This document shows, piece by piece, positions 34,881 to 46,317 of a stretch of 64,000 nucleotides of DNA. The DNA is from Xylogone sp. PMI_703 (Eukaryota > Ascomycota > Leotiomycetes): NCBI GenBank assembly GCA_021399445.1, contig JAJTUQ010000006.1, forward strand, positions 372,001-436,000, in the 5' to 3' direction. The position numbers and the translations under genes were made by a program. The notes under the pieces are model-generated. The model ran no database searches. It saw only the letters and a program-made list of their open reading frames with translations, and was not told the origin of the DNA. Position 1 is the first letter of the stretch. Each line of letters opens with the position of its first letter.

Positions 34881-37800
34881 CAGCGGATCCACTGTGTTTT
34901 AAGGGATTTAGCACTGCCGTAGAAGGGTATAAGGCAAAGGGACTTTAAGATAGGACAAGTTAAATTATTCAGTGGCTGGTGCTATCAGATGTTTACAGTG
35001 AGACACGGTCACGTATATAGGTAGCCGGCTTTCAATAGCCCCACAACATGTAGGCACGTCCTGCAAGCATATTTTTGTAAGGATAAAGGCAAATTGAGAT
35101 GTAGTCAACGATTTAAGATAAGGTGTCATTGGTGCCATGTAAATATGGTAACTCTCCACCCCCTTATTCGACAAAGACAATGGCCTACAGAACGAGACGT
35201 GGTTAACTACGACTGGTTATGGAGAATACAGCAGGTCAATTCCATACAGCTGAGCTGGCTTGCTGATTACCCTGGTGGTCTCAGAATACGAGGCTTTGCT
35301 CTTCCCTTCCAATACTGTTAGTTGGTGTGAATCATCTATAGTAAATAGAGCATTAGGATTGGCTAAGCATAGAGAAAATAGGAACCAGCCCATTTTGAAT
35401 CTGTAGGGAGACAGGCAGCCACATCTTTCCAGTTACCATGCCTTGGATATTGCCGTCGGATCGGACCTTCGGAATGACAGGGAACGGAATTGTGGGTGTG
35501 GCAAGCCGGTATCAATTGTATGATGGTGCAGTGTGTCTAACGCGTTCTATTTGGCACCACATTTGTGGCATTAGAGTGAGGCTATCCATACTTTTCCCAA
35601 TTCTAACTCTAGAAGACCTTCCACCTTAATAATTGCACCCAGTCCAGTACCCCAAAAAACAAATTTTAAGGATATAACTAATGTGTTAATTTTCTTTTAG
35701 GAGAATGCCCCTCCATATCAAATTCGTCAAGCCATGGAGGATGCTGCTCGAGCCTTACTTTAAGTGACATGTCGTTTTGAGCTGATTCGGCAGAGCCTAT
35801 CGGAAATGCCATTTACTGAGTTGGTGGATATGAGTCTCAGTTATGCAGAGTCCAGCTCTCATGGAACGTAGGTAGTCACGAGAGCCTTGCGATGTGCAGT
35901 CCCACATGAGTTGGAAACTCCATGGGGAGAAAGGTTGTCAAGTTGAAGAGGGATTAAGGAACGAGCCCACCTGTAGCGCATGGAATGGGCTTGAATCTTA
36001 AAGCGAAAAGGCTATATCTTTTACATATTTATAGGGAGAGTTTGCTGTGCCGAATTGTCCCACTGTTTAAATTACCTATGCCCTGTGAAACTGAGGCTGT
36101 ACACTCGCGTTGTCAGTTGGGCTGCTTCAGCAAGGTTGATGTTCAAACGAGCCTTTTTTGGGTAGCAGAATTTCAAAACCGGATTTCTGTAAGGCTGTAA
36201 TACTTGTGCGTTATCCCGGGATTATATGATGTGGCCGACAAAGTGGGTTAATAAATTCTCGTTGATCCCGTTAACAGAATTTTGTCTGGATAACATCTGT
36301 ATCTGCCAATTAATTTGACATATCGCAAACTTCTGCATTATAATCCTCCAGTCTAGCGTCCACAAGCATGCGTGACTGTGGCTCCTCCTGGTCATCAAAT
36401 AAAGACAGAGCCTCTTCTCCAGCTAACTCAAATTTATGTAAAATTTTCCACGTCTTTTCTCTTACATCATCGCCTCATCCAGAGGATAAGGCTTGACAGA
36501 AACCACAAATGCCTCACTATATCCCGTTGTTGTACCTGCATCTTGATCTATCGCCCTCCCATCCGCTATGTTACCCGAGGTAAATTCGAACGCCCAAAGT
36601 AACTTCGCAGAGAATTCAATTCATCTTCACGCTCCCCCATAATGATATGGTATATCGGAACCCCCAGGTCCCGACACGAGTGATAATATAAGCCTTGCAA
36701 CTCTCAAAAGATAGGCATGGCTTGAGGTGTTGCTCCATATAGCCAGGGCCATAGACTATTTTCTGGAGCTGGATGGGTTGCCGGAACTCAGAGAGAGGGT
36801 GAGCAATTGAGGAGGTCATTCCTTATCTTGCTTTATTTAAAATGTGTTTGAGTCTTGAGATACAACTAGAATTTAGCGAAGGTATCATGCTAGAGAGAAG
36901 GCTGGTTCTCTCAATATATCGACTCTTTACCATATGTTCGAACGCAGCGCAGCGGTAACTACCTAACGAAACTCTATACTGTTATCGCTCAAGTCTGGGA
37001 GCTGCGGTAACACTGTTGAAGTTACTCTTAACATACATTTTCGCGAATCGCCCGGGTAGCTCATAGGAACACGGTCGCAACATGAGTCATAAACGTCGAA
37101 AGCTATCGGTAGTTATGACCCCTGGTTATCACTGGATAAAAGAAAATGCGAGAACGTTTTTCTGTCTCTTGAGACGTTATCTTATTTACAGCTTTTCAAT
37201 ACTCTTTTGTGGATTTGCCCTGTTCTTCCTCTAGATATTGAACATCATTTTCTGCAGGAATATGCAGAAGGACAAGTAGCATCGCGGTACACCCCGCGGG
37301 TCATATCTCAGTCCTTATCTCTATCCATTTTCTACGCCTGGTTTCTATAACTTAAGTAGAGTTTCAGTTAGAGAGTACGTTATCCGACTACCAGTTACTG
37401 AAAGGTGAGGGCCTATTACAGGCAGTTGATTCGCAGCCAATTCGCAGTTTATTGTGCATGGACAACATCCCTATACGAGGGATTCCTAATACCACTAGTA
37501 AGGGGAGTATCAGGCGAAGAGCTTGTTCATATCAGGTAATAATGCTTATATTATGATCAGTATGGTATAGATGATGTCCCTTACTTCGCATATTGGCGGG
37601 ATTCTCGCATATGTACGATAAGCTAGCCCTGCTAGTGCTATTTGAATAGTTAACCTCTACATTTCCGCCGACGCCAGCTTTGCTTAGCTCTGCAACTTGA
37701 ATTACAAAGCCAAGCCATGTTGCTTTAAGATTGTTGCTGGGCACACAGACTAATCCCAGCTAGCATGACGATGGCACATTGGGTTGGGTATCGTAACTTG

Positions 37801-37919
37801 ACCGGGGGAGTCTAATATACGCTTATATATATAAAGTGCGGGCAGAGTACTCCATAACTCGCACACTCTACTCGTAGAAGTCTCGCTTGCTTCTTACAAC
37901 TTTATCTCCACCAGTCAAC
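34881..37919. other. Long gene-poor region with a possible decayed gene
   Basis: The plus strand between about 35138 and 35870 can be read as three exon-like pieces: one ending RIRGFALPFQY, one with MPWILPSDRTFGMTGNG, and one starting ENAPPYQIRQAMEDAARALL. The last is broken by TAA but continues in the same frame (RFELIRQSLSEMPFTELV). Family not recognised, so no gene is called. A minus-strand frame at 37532-37744 is also protein-like but lacks context. The rest is non-coding. Confidence 0.4.
37824..37835 (+). promoter_or_regulatory. TATA box of the FAD monooxygenase gene
   Basis: The string TATATATATAAAG starts about 95 bp upstream of the ATG at 37920. Position and sequence fit a TATA element. 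Confidence 0.55.
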
Positions 37920-39361
37920 ATGGCTCAGACACCTCGCCGTCTCAAAGTTGCTATTGTGGGCGGTGGGATTGGAGGCCTGATTACAGCCATATCTCTCCAC
38001 CACTTCTGTAATGATGCACACATAGATATTCATGTGTACGAACAGGCCCAGAAGTACAAAGAGATAGGAGCTGGTGTATCTCTTGGTCCTAATGCGGGAA
38101 GAATTCTTCAGAAGATCGGTCTTTACGACCCAATATGGGCCATTGCAAGTAAATCCGATATCTGGTTCTCCATCCGGCGATTCGACAATGGCGAAGAAAT
38201 TATAACACTCAGAAGCAACACTACGGATGTCTCTCATTTACACGTCCATCGAGCTGAGCTTCTGGATCTCCTAATGCAGACTGTACAAGAGAGAAAGGCA
38301 GCCTTACTCCATACGGGCAAAAGGTGCTCTCGTGTCTACGTACAGTACTTCCCCCAATTACTCGATGCTCAATAACTAACCTTGTATAAAGGACAATGGG
38401 AAAACTATTGCCGTTGAGTTCCAAGATGGCGAGACTATAGAAGCAGACCTTGTTCTCGGAGCTGACGGTATCCACTCTCCTGTCAGGCAGTCATTCGTCG
38501 TAAGTTTTCACAACTTTAAGTATCCATAGGTGCTCATAAAAGAAACGCAGCCAAAAGAAGAAGCGCGATATGGAGGGATGATTGTGTACCGCGGAGTCCT
38601 ACCAGTATCAAAGCTCGAGGAATGGTGGCCATTTGATATGTACGCTTGCTGTTGGAGCGGCCGCGGCAAATACTTTTTGGTATATCCGATAAGTAACGGC
38701 ACTATGGTCAATATCGGCGCCTTTGTGACAGTCAACGAGGCAGAAGTCGGTGATACGGCTCAGAAATGGACTATGCAAGGTGATAGACGAGACATCGAGA
38801 ATTACTATACGGATTGGGATCCTACCGTCCACAAGATCATTCAGCTGATGGATGAGAAGCCTCTCAAGTGGGTCCTGCACGATCATGAGCTCTGTGACCG
38901 GTGGGTATTTGCAGGCGGTAAAGCGGTACTACTGGGCGACGCCGCTCATGCGATGGTTCCCCATCAAGGTTCGTGAAACGGATCCTTTCTTTTCTCTCAC
39001 TCTGCGCCGTTTGCTGAGGTTAGAATTGTGCATAGGTGCCGGCGCTGGACAAGCAGTCGAAGATGCCTACGTCCTCGGCAGGTGCCTGGGTGACTTCTTG
39101 CGAGAGCAGCCGTCTTGTGGATTAGAAGAATGGTTTACGCGGTTGTATCAAGACATTCGACTTCCCCGCGCTCAGCGTGTCCAGATAACCTCGCGTGAGA
39201 GCGGAGAAAACGTCCATATGCAGTCCAAAGAATTTGATGGCCTGTCATATGATGAGAGTGTTTCACTCTTGCGTAAGCTGATGGAAACCCGGCTCAAGTG
39301 GATTTGGTCAAGTGATTTGGATGCAGAGTACGAGGCTGCGAGAGAAAGATTGAATAAATGA
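37920..39361 (+). CDS. FAD-dependent monooxygenase, salicylate hydroxylase-like
   Basis: Four exons: 37920-38339, 38392-38499, 38530-38968 and 39036-39361, giving 430 residues, near the family's 420-450. Intron 2 is very short (30 nt) but its removal is required to join RQSFVV to LIKETQPK. Landmarks in order: dinucleotide-binding VAIVGGGIGGLITAISL (about 10-26), the VHRAELL segment containing the conserved Arg, the DG motif VLGADGIHSPVR, and the GD motif AVLLGDAAHAM continuing into PHQGAGAGQAVEDA, which is restored by removing intron 3. These enzymes hydroxylate aromatic acids with NAD(P)H and O2; salicylate is the best-known substrate, but the real one cannot be deduced. The start is the ATG before AQTPRR; an upstream in-frame codon at 37887 is not ATG. 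It is a single gene with no obvious catechol dioxygenase neighbour. Confidence 0.9.
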
Positions 39362-40260
39362 ATGGTCATCAACGGCTAATGCAGCCACGTAGATTAATCT
39401 TGCAATAGACAACCATCAGCCTTCCTTGATTCATGGGGGGCTTGGCTGAGTCTTAGTATATTGACTGTATTTGGTCGGTTGGAACACAGTGCCTACCTTA
39501 ATCATTGATATCATAACGTCTTGTTTACTTGCTAGGGCCACAATCCACATTTCGCACTCGACTTCCTTGATAAGACTAGCTTCGGGTGACCCCTTGCATC
39601 CACCGCGGACCAATCATGCGGCTCAGATCTGTCGTGAAATCTGACATGGATCGCTAGGGCTTTATTCCCAATCATTCTATGGTGAAAGTATCCATACTGT
39701 ACCGGGGTTGAGCAATGCATGAGTTCGTTTACTCAAACTTCGTACGGGAAGGTATTCAAATGGCACTACTGTAGTAAGGAAGAGTTGGAAGCGTTCAATA
39801 GAGAACTAGCCCATATTTAGTATTAATTTCACTGCATTTGGAAGGGGAATATTGCTGCCCTACGTATTCCACATGTTTTATGTAGCGGATGGGAAGCACA
39901 TAGCGATGGATACTTGATGCGAGAGCAGGAAAACGTATTCTGCCGACTTTAGATCAGATCGCCCAATTCATATCTTATACCGAGTCCATTTGCGTGTTGT
40001 CTAATGCTCCGTTATTATTTTTGTGTGGAAGACGGAAATTGTCACGGGTCGTGGCCTCTATCCGCGTAGAGTATGAGTATATTCAATACAATACAGAGTA
40101 AGCCGTATATCAACTCTATCGTGTCGGTATGCAACCATACAATACAATCGTACAACCGTGTTCACTTTTATTGTCTCTCAAACCGTACTTGTCATTTATA
40201 TATACACTTAATAACATTAATCCTATAACGATGCCATCATGGACCTACAGACCAACGCTA
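39362..40260. other. Convergent intergenic region
   Basis: No gene was supported. Short minus-strand frames at 39431-39720 lack any recognisable features. The region between the two convergent genes holds their 3' ends. Confidence 0.5.
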
Positions 40261-40983
40261 TTATGCAATGGCGCGGCTGGCCTGTTGGATCACATCGACT
40301 ACGATGTCCGGATTGGACACAGTAAGCGCGTGTGAAGCGTCAACCTCGATGGAATGAGATTTTGCGCGCTCAGCTTCGAACTTCTGTTCAGCCAGAGGGA
40401 TAGCAAGATCCTTCGTGGTCATGATCTGCCAAGTGGGCTTGTTCGTCCATGCGGCGACCGTCGGTACCTCGGTCAGGCATAACCTGTCCATCGGACGCTG
40501 GGTGGCGAGCAGCATTGCAGCTTCGCTTTCCGACACATCAGCAGCGACCTGGCTGTGGAATCTGTCGGCCTGGTAGAAGAGATACGCGCCGTTGGTTCCA
40601 TTAGGAAGGCTGTAGGGAACCATTTCAGTAGATGTCAGGAACGAGCTTCCTGGGAACCGTTCGATCAACACGCTGGGGGCTTCCCCGGCCGCGGGAAGGA
40701 TTGAAGCAGCGTACACGAGGGCCTTGACCTTCTCGTCCTCGCCCGCCTGGGTGATGACGGCGCCTCCATATGAGTGTGCCACGAGAATCACGGGTCCATC
40801 AATCCGGTCCAACATGCTACGCAGATAGGCTGCGTCGACAGATACTCCCCGTAACGGGTTGGCGAAGACAATTACGGGGTAACCATCCCGCTGCAGCCGC
40901 TGAATCACCCCTTTCCAGATGGACCCGTCTTCGAAGGCACCGTGGACAAGCACGATCGAGGGCTTGGGGGATTCATATATCAT
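40261..40983 (-). CDS. Alpha/beta hydrolase, bacterial-like small esterase type
   Basis: Single exon of 240 residues. The fold is clear: a first strand SIVLVHGAFEDGS with the HG oxyanion motif (about 9-21), the nucleophile elbow VAHSYGGAVI with the catalytic serine, and a late histidine in DASHALTVSNP. The acid residue is probably the Asp or Glu preceding that strand region. The protein length, lack of introns and sequence style resemble bacterial hydrolases annotated only as alpha/beta hydrolase. Base composition in the gene looks more GC-rich than the AT-rich flanks. Both features suggest acquisition from bacteria, but this is inference. No signal peptide. Substrate unknown; it could be an ester or lactone. 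It is convergent with the FAD monooxygenase gene. Confidence 0.88.
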   Translation of the reverse strand: MIYESPKPSIVLVHGAFEDGSIWKGVIQRLQRDGYPVIVFANPLRGVSVDAAYLRSMLDRIDGPVILVAHSYGGAVITQAGEDEKVKALVYAASILPAAGEAPSVLIERFPGSSFLTSTEMVPYSLPNGTNGAYLFYQADRFHSQVAADVSESEAAMLLATQRPMDRLCLTEVPTVAAWTNKPTWQIMTTKDLAIPLAEQKFEAERAKSHSIEVDASHALTVSNPDIVVDVIQQASRAIA

Positions 40984-41479
40984 CGTGATTCCTTCTGATA
41001 ATGCAAGGACTACTTATTGAAGTACTAGGTGAGCTATGCTATCCAGTTCATGAACAAGGGAAAGTTCCGCTGAATATGGTTCACAGTTCAACTGGTCAGA
41101 GCGATGCAAATCTGTGTCGAGATATTCGGACAAGACTTTCTTGCTACCGCTTTGTCTTGAAGAAGAGATTGCTTGGGTGAGACTCTTGGATTGTCGCAGC
41201 TCTGCTTTAATAGAGGTTTCCTTGAACGCTGACTAAGGTCGCTCCGTGATCGAAGCTAATTTGAAAATTACATAGTCTGTCATGGGTATGGAATCAAATG
41301 TATTTCAGCCATCCCCTTGGATTGAATAAAGGCAGATGAAGTAATTGAGTGTATATATATTGGATGAAAATATCTTCTAACCATGTTAGGTCAAGTGTAT
41401 ATTTTACATAAGATTCAATATACCAATAATCCCGATACTACAAGATATCTGGGCTGCACGGATTCCATAGTTATAAAAA

Positions 41480-41771
41480 GTTTACACTGTATACGACTAA
41501 ATAGCTGATTTCTTGTGCTTTTCTACTACTGGCGGAGTATTACGAGATAGCCGTTTAGAAACAATTGGCTGATGAATACGAGAGTGATTGGCTGATAGAT
41601 ACGAGGGCGATTGGTTGATAAATACGAGGACGATTGGCTGGTGAATAAAGGATAGTTATCCACTAGTCTTGATTCTAAATTCATAACATTGTTTAATATC
41701 TTTTTGATTAGCTTCTGACCTCTTTCAGGAGGAATTAATAAACGTTTCTGGGTAAGATACGACCCTTAACA
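41480..41771 (-). mobile_element. Possible solo LTR fragment (Copia-like)
   Basis: Read on the minus strand, the right edge starts TGTTAAGGGTCGTATCTTAC, a start like that of many fungal Copia LTRs. The tandem repeat block would lie inside it. I could not fix the other end or a target duplication, so the call is tentative. Confidence 0.3.
41563..41655. repeat. Tandem repeat, ~23-bp units, array 1
   Basis: Four units of the form GATTGGCTGATRAATACGAG with small differences. The same unit recurs at 47031-47096. Confidence 0.9.
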
Positions 41772-42144
41772 CTCCACCTAGCCTTAGTAATGTCCATATG
41801 CTCTTATTATCACACCTCTTGTGATAGCCTTGATAAGGACAATAAATATATAAGCCGAGAAAAAGATAATATATAATTACTAAATATTTTCAAATATATT
41901 ACATTAGGACTTGCTAAATGCTGTAATTATCAAGATAGCTCAGCTTTAACATTAGTATTGGTAACGTTAAGCACGCACCCATTATCTCGGGATGTTGTGG
42001 CATATCTGGATGCTTTTATTGACAACAACAACTATGCCCAGATCTCCTCCATAAAGCTAACAAGTCACATTCACAGGCCACAGTATTTAATCAGGCCAGC
42101 TGCCCTTACCAATATGCTCTTATCAACTACTGGGAGTTTAAAGC

Positions 42145-43409
42145 CTACGCTAGCTGGCCCCTCTTGTAGGGGTAGTCCTTTTTAAATGCCTCCGCAATCT
42201 CGGTCCTTGTAGCCACCCAAACACCCTCTTTCTTGGAGATGTAATCCATAAAGTCCCTCAGTGCACGTAGTCGACCCGGTCGCCCCACTACCCAAAGATA
42301 TAAGGTCAGAAAAAGGACTTGTTTGAGACATGCCCGTCGAAGTAGCTGGGAAGAGAAGGGGAAGGGGGAGCAAGGGCGAACAGAAAGATTTGAAACGTAC
42401 TAATACGACAGTGGACACCGATTGTCATCATCTTGGGCATTCCCTCGAGGCCCTCCTCGTATAGCACGTCGAAGGCGTTCTTCAGGTGTACAAAGAAGCC
42501 CTGGGGATCGGTGAAGCTGGCCGCGGCCGTATAGAATTTAAAATCGTTGCAGTCGAAGGAGTAGGGCACCATCAGCAAGCCCTTGGGGTCGGTGCTATCG
42601 CGCTCGGAGGGTAGGTCGATCCAGTATGGGACGTCGTCAGCGTACGTGTCCGAGTACCAGACAAGCTCCTCACCCATCTCCCTATAAACTTCGGGGACGA
42701 GGGCGCGTGAACGTGGGGAGTCGCGGCCATAGTACCAGCCGCGTGGAGCGTACCCAGCAAGAGACTTAAGGGAGGTGATGGCTTTGCGGATGTAGTCCTT
42801 CTCCTTGTCAATAGAGAAGTTATGGTAGTCGACCCAGCGGTAGGCACTGACACAACCATTCTTAGCACACAAGCACACACACAACCCAAGAAGTCCGATG
42901 TCTAACAGCTCTTACAAACTAATCGGGGGTTGAGGAACCTACTGCGATGCGACGTCGTGGCCCTCCCCAACGGACCGCTTCACCACCTCGGGCTGCTCCT
43001 CGCAGGCCTGGGCGACGGCGTAGAGAGTGTACTTCATCTTGTACTTCGCAAATAAACGGAAGAGACGCCAGAACCCAGCGCGACTGCCATACTCATACTC
43101 GCTCTCAGTGTTATAATTGCGCTCGTTGACCCAGGCAGGGCCAATGGAAAACTCGCGGAGAGCTGCCTCAGAGACGCCGTCGCCATTGAGGACGCTGCTC
43201 TCTCCGCCCTATAAGAGAGAGTCAGAATGATATAACTGCATTATAAGGTAGGAGTAAGTTGGTGAAGGACTTGCCTCTTCGTAGTTGATAGCAAACGAGA
43301 CGGCGATTTTTGCGTCGTTGGGCCATTTGAGGTTGAGGCCCTTCTCGCCATAGCCCCTGAAGTCGCGGGCGAAGTCGTAGTCAGGATGTGAAGAATAGAT
43401 TTCAGGCAT
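42145..43409 (-). CDS. Polysaccharide deacetylase family protein, PuuE/allantoinase-like
   Basis: Four exons on the minus strand: 43275-43409, 42943-43208, 42401-42846 and 42145-42287, giving 329 residues. Intron 1 has a GC donor (GAG then GCAAGT) and a normal AG acceptor; the other introns are GT-AG. Joined exons restore the NodB-type pattern: AVSFAINYEEGGE near residue 40, GFWRLFRLFAKYKMKYTLYA, GHDVASHAYRWVDYHNF with the metal-binding His pair (split by intron 2), FDCNDFKFY, and GVHCRIMGRPGRLRALRDFM near the C-terminus. This arrangement is that of PuuE-type allantoinase-like or peptidoglycan-deacetylase-like proteins; the substrate (allantoin, polysaccharide or other amide) is not decidable from sequence. 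The ATG lies only about 120 bp from a MITE inserted upstream, which could alter expression. Confidence 0.85.
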
Positions 43410-44407
43410 ATTGATAAGGATTATGACGATGATGTTTGGATGGAGGTTTAACAGCAGGTCAACTAGGGTGTGGATGGCGAGTTCTACACCTTATAATCAC
43501 CAGCTCACAAGCTTTATGAAGATCAGGATAACGTAATTCCCGGACACTCGGATCACCCTGACACTCGGATCAGTGAAATTTACCACAAAATTGAACCAAA
43601 TGACCCCCTAGCAAACTCAACAACCATATATCTTTACAACATGATATTTTGGCAGATAACTAGTTATTACAATAGATCATCAAATATAAAGATCTTCAGT
43701 TTTCCAAATATTTGTAATATTGTTAAAGATGACTCAAGGCCATAAAATTATGACAATTTTGTTGTACAGGATAAACCACAAAATATTAATAACCTCAGAG
43801 TTTGTACAACTATTATACAGTAAGCAAATAGTTAAATAACAACATTTGGCAATATATAATAATACAATGGTTGAGTTTGTTAGGGGGTCATTTTGTTCAA
43901 TTTTGCGGTAAATTTCACTGATCCGAGTGTCAGGGTGATCCGAGTGTCCGGGAATTACGTTACAATGTGATGCATATTGATGAGGTAAGAAAGTTAGCAA
44001 GCAAAGCCAGAAGGGTCTGGACTTACAGAGTTAGACATATCCCGCATTCTCCTTCATTCCATATACATCGTTGGCTAAGCCAGTAAATAGGATCTAGGTG
44101 GGCCCGATTGTACAATACAGAACCGATGCAGACTGCTGGGCGAGAGGGGACAACGGCATAATGACAGCCAATTCCAGACGACCTGGACTTATTAGCCAAT
44201 GGGTTTCGTATTCACTAGCCAATAGTTACCAGTCACTTAGTCGCCGCTAATCGACTGCCTACTAACCCTGTTCCTGGGTGCGCACTTGAATCAAGATAGT
44301 CAGGTTGGTTCAAAGTGCCCAGGCCCCAGAGGCATAAGTTCATATCAAATGCAAACTAATATTTGGAAGACATAGTTGTAAATATTCAAGTTGATTTCCG
44401 AACCTCA
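43410..44407. other. Upstream region with MITE insertion
   Basis: Contains the deacetylase promoter, the MITE at 43531-43960, and about 450 bp of non-coding DNA before the 3' end of the regulator gene. A frame inside the MITE (43734-44000, minus) is not a gene. Confidence 0.55.
43531..43960. mobile_element. MITE, 430 bp, with long terminal inverted repeats and TA target duplication
   Basis: The left end begins ACGTAATTCCCGGACACTCG and the right end is its reverse complement. The inverted arms match with few differences over about 95 bp (43531-43625 against 43866-43960). Each arm has an internal direct repeat, CACTCGGATCA, twice. The dinucleotide TA flanks both ends (43529-43530 and 43961-43962). 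This fits a non-autonomous element of the Tc1/mariner/pogo superfamily. The AT-rich middle has no transposase. Confidence 0.88.
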
Positions 44408-46214
44408 TTAAGGCCAATAAAGAGTTACTTTTCGAAGCTTTAAACCGCCACCAACAGAGGATTGCATACACTCCACAGCGATCGCACCCTTCTGCCGGGT
44501 CGCTTTCAGACTATTCATTTTTACCCGACAGTCCTCGGGAATAAATTCCAGGTTACGACTACAACTTTCCTCGATACTCGCTATCCACTCCGCAACTTTT
44601 GCGGCTTGCAAACTGTGCCAAACTCCATTGGTGGAAGGCCACTCTCGTAGGATAGCGATAGCCTCCTTGCGCACGGAAAACTCGCGGCATCTAGTAGCCG
44701 TGTAGAATAGAGCCATTACCAATCCCATGCCGTATTGTACTCTAGGGCCTTCGGCCTTTCGAATTTCCTGGTCTTTCTGAAGTACATGCCGTGAAAAGTG
44801 AGCAATCATTTGAAATTTCTCTATGAAACTGTCAAAGACAACTTCTGTGCTGGACATACTGGTAGCAATCATTATTTCGCATTTCCAGACGCAAATCCGA
44901 AGTTGGAGAACTCCAAGATACTCTGGGCCAATATGTTGGCATGCTTCCAGAAATATGGATTCATACGCCTTGTTCCACTGATCCACTAAGCCCTGGAGAC
45001 ATTGTTGTTGTCGTGCAATCAAATTCCGGAGACTAGGATCATATCCGCATCGAGCAGCCATCCTCGCATGTTGAAGAACTGAACTAGCAAGCTTAGTTGC
45101 TGCTGTGAAAGCCTCACTTAAGGTAGTAAACTGATTCGGCATATCCAGAGTAATATCCTCAACATTTAAGTTATTAAAGGGGTGCTCACACATTGGGTTC
45201 ACGGCAAGAAATGATAATATTTGTAGCTTGAGACGATCCAAAACCAAGCCCACTTCGAAGTCAGTATCAGAAGAGCCAGTGGTTGCTTGCCGTCTCTTAT
45301 CTTCACTTAGATGCTTCAGAATGTTAAGCCCGCTATATATCTGCTGTGTTGCTGTTTCCCAGTCCCCATGAAAGCTTTCAAAGCATGAAAAAAGCAAGCT
45401 TGCTATCAGAGCAAGCCTCATCTCGGATTGTCCACTAGACAGGGCTTCGCGCAGGGAGCTAATAGCTTGGCCCTGCTGTACCAGAGCAAACTTGAAATGT
45501 TCGTTGTCTAAATTCGCCATATGCGACTTGGACGATATTGCAGATTTGTATAAAGCACTCAACGCCAAAACTGCGTGTTTGATAGCCGGTTCGTGATGAC
45601 ATTGTTGTGGGATAAGTTGTCTCCAAAAGGGAGTCTTAAAGTAACCGCTCAAGTCGAAGGCGAGCTCCTCGTGAAAGAGTTGAAAATAGCGGCCTTCTAC
45701 CTCATCGCATAGAAAAGAACTTGAGGGGCTAGACACACGCAGCAACGGAAGACGAGGTTGGATAGGAACGAGGTCACAGCCACGCTTTCGAGGAGGGCTA
45801 GTTGCTGCAACGTGAGATCGAGGGACATTATACTGGCAAAAAGCTCCATACTCTTGGCATCTGTAGAAGAAGAAGAAGAAGAAGAAGCAGCGAGTCAATA
45901 ATTGGTGCACTCTAGAGCCTATTATTTCGCACATGCTAGGAGAAATCGACCGAGGAACAAGTCGCTCTCTGACCACTCACCGAAAACACTCTGGCTTCGT
46001 CTCATCGCATTTAACTCTCCGACTCCTAGAACCAGGGATTAGCTTTGCTACGCTCTGAGCCTCGATTTTTCAATGCTCCCAGTCGGGTGAGAGCTCTTCT
46101 GTACGCAATAGGATGACTTGGAAACGTGTGGCCCTACTTGCAAGCTGTACATCCTGTACGAACTTTTGGTCTGCTTGCGCGTCGTTTCTTTGCGTTGCGT
46201 GGGGGCCCTTCCAT
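44408..46214 (-). CDS. Zn2Cys6 transcription factor with fungal-specific C-terminal domain
   Basis: Three exons on the minus strand: 46138-46214, 45981-46025 and 44408-45860, giving 524 residues. The zinc cluster is spread over all three exons and appears only after splicing: GCTACKSRRVKCDETKPECF joined to RCQEYGAFC, with the spacing C-x2-C-x6-C-x5-C-x2-C-x6-C. Basic residues (KKRRASRPKVR) precede it. The large C-terminal region is of the DUF3468 type, with FLCDEVEGRYFQLFHEE, LSGYFKTPFWRQLIPQ and AVLALSALYKS. The start ATG at 46214 gives MEGPPRNAKKRR. Intron 2 has an AAG/CTT microsatellite in its polypyrimidine tract. It probably binds DNA in the nucleus as a regulator of a nearby metabolic gene; the target is unknown. 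Its divergent or adjacent neighbours do not reveal it. Confidence 0.9.
45863..45888. repeat. GAA/CTT microsatellite in an intron
   Basis: Seven or eight trinucleotide units lie just upstream (in the minus sense) of the acceptor of intron 2 of the regulator gene and serve as its pyrimidine tract. Length change could influence splicing. Confidence 0.85.
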
Positions 46215-46286
46215 CCCAGCAATAGCAGCCTGGCCAAACTGGCGTCCCGCAGGCACTTTCCACCATAACCTTGGTGACGGTGCTTG

Positions 46287-46317
46287 TTGTTGTCGTCGTC
46301 GTCGTCGTCGTCGTCTT
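46287..46317. repeat. GTC/GAC microsatellite
   Basis: About eight units of GTC, located 70-100 bp upstream of the regulator's start codon, in its probable 5' leader. Confidence 0.9.

Larger units (their letters stand above)
40984..42144. other. AT-rich intergenic with repeat DNA
   Basis: Holds the promoter of the hydrolase gene, a tandem repeat array (41563-41655) and a possible LTR fragment (41480-41771). Segment 41772-42144 has no supported gene. Confidence 0.5.

Noticed and set aside
43734..44000. 88-residue frame inside the MITE
   Set aside because: AT-rich spacer of a non-autonomous element; not similar to a transposase.
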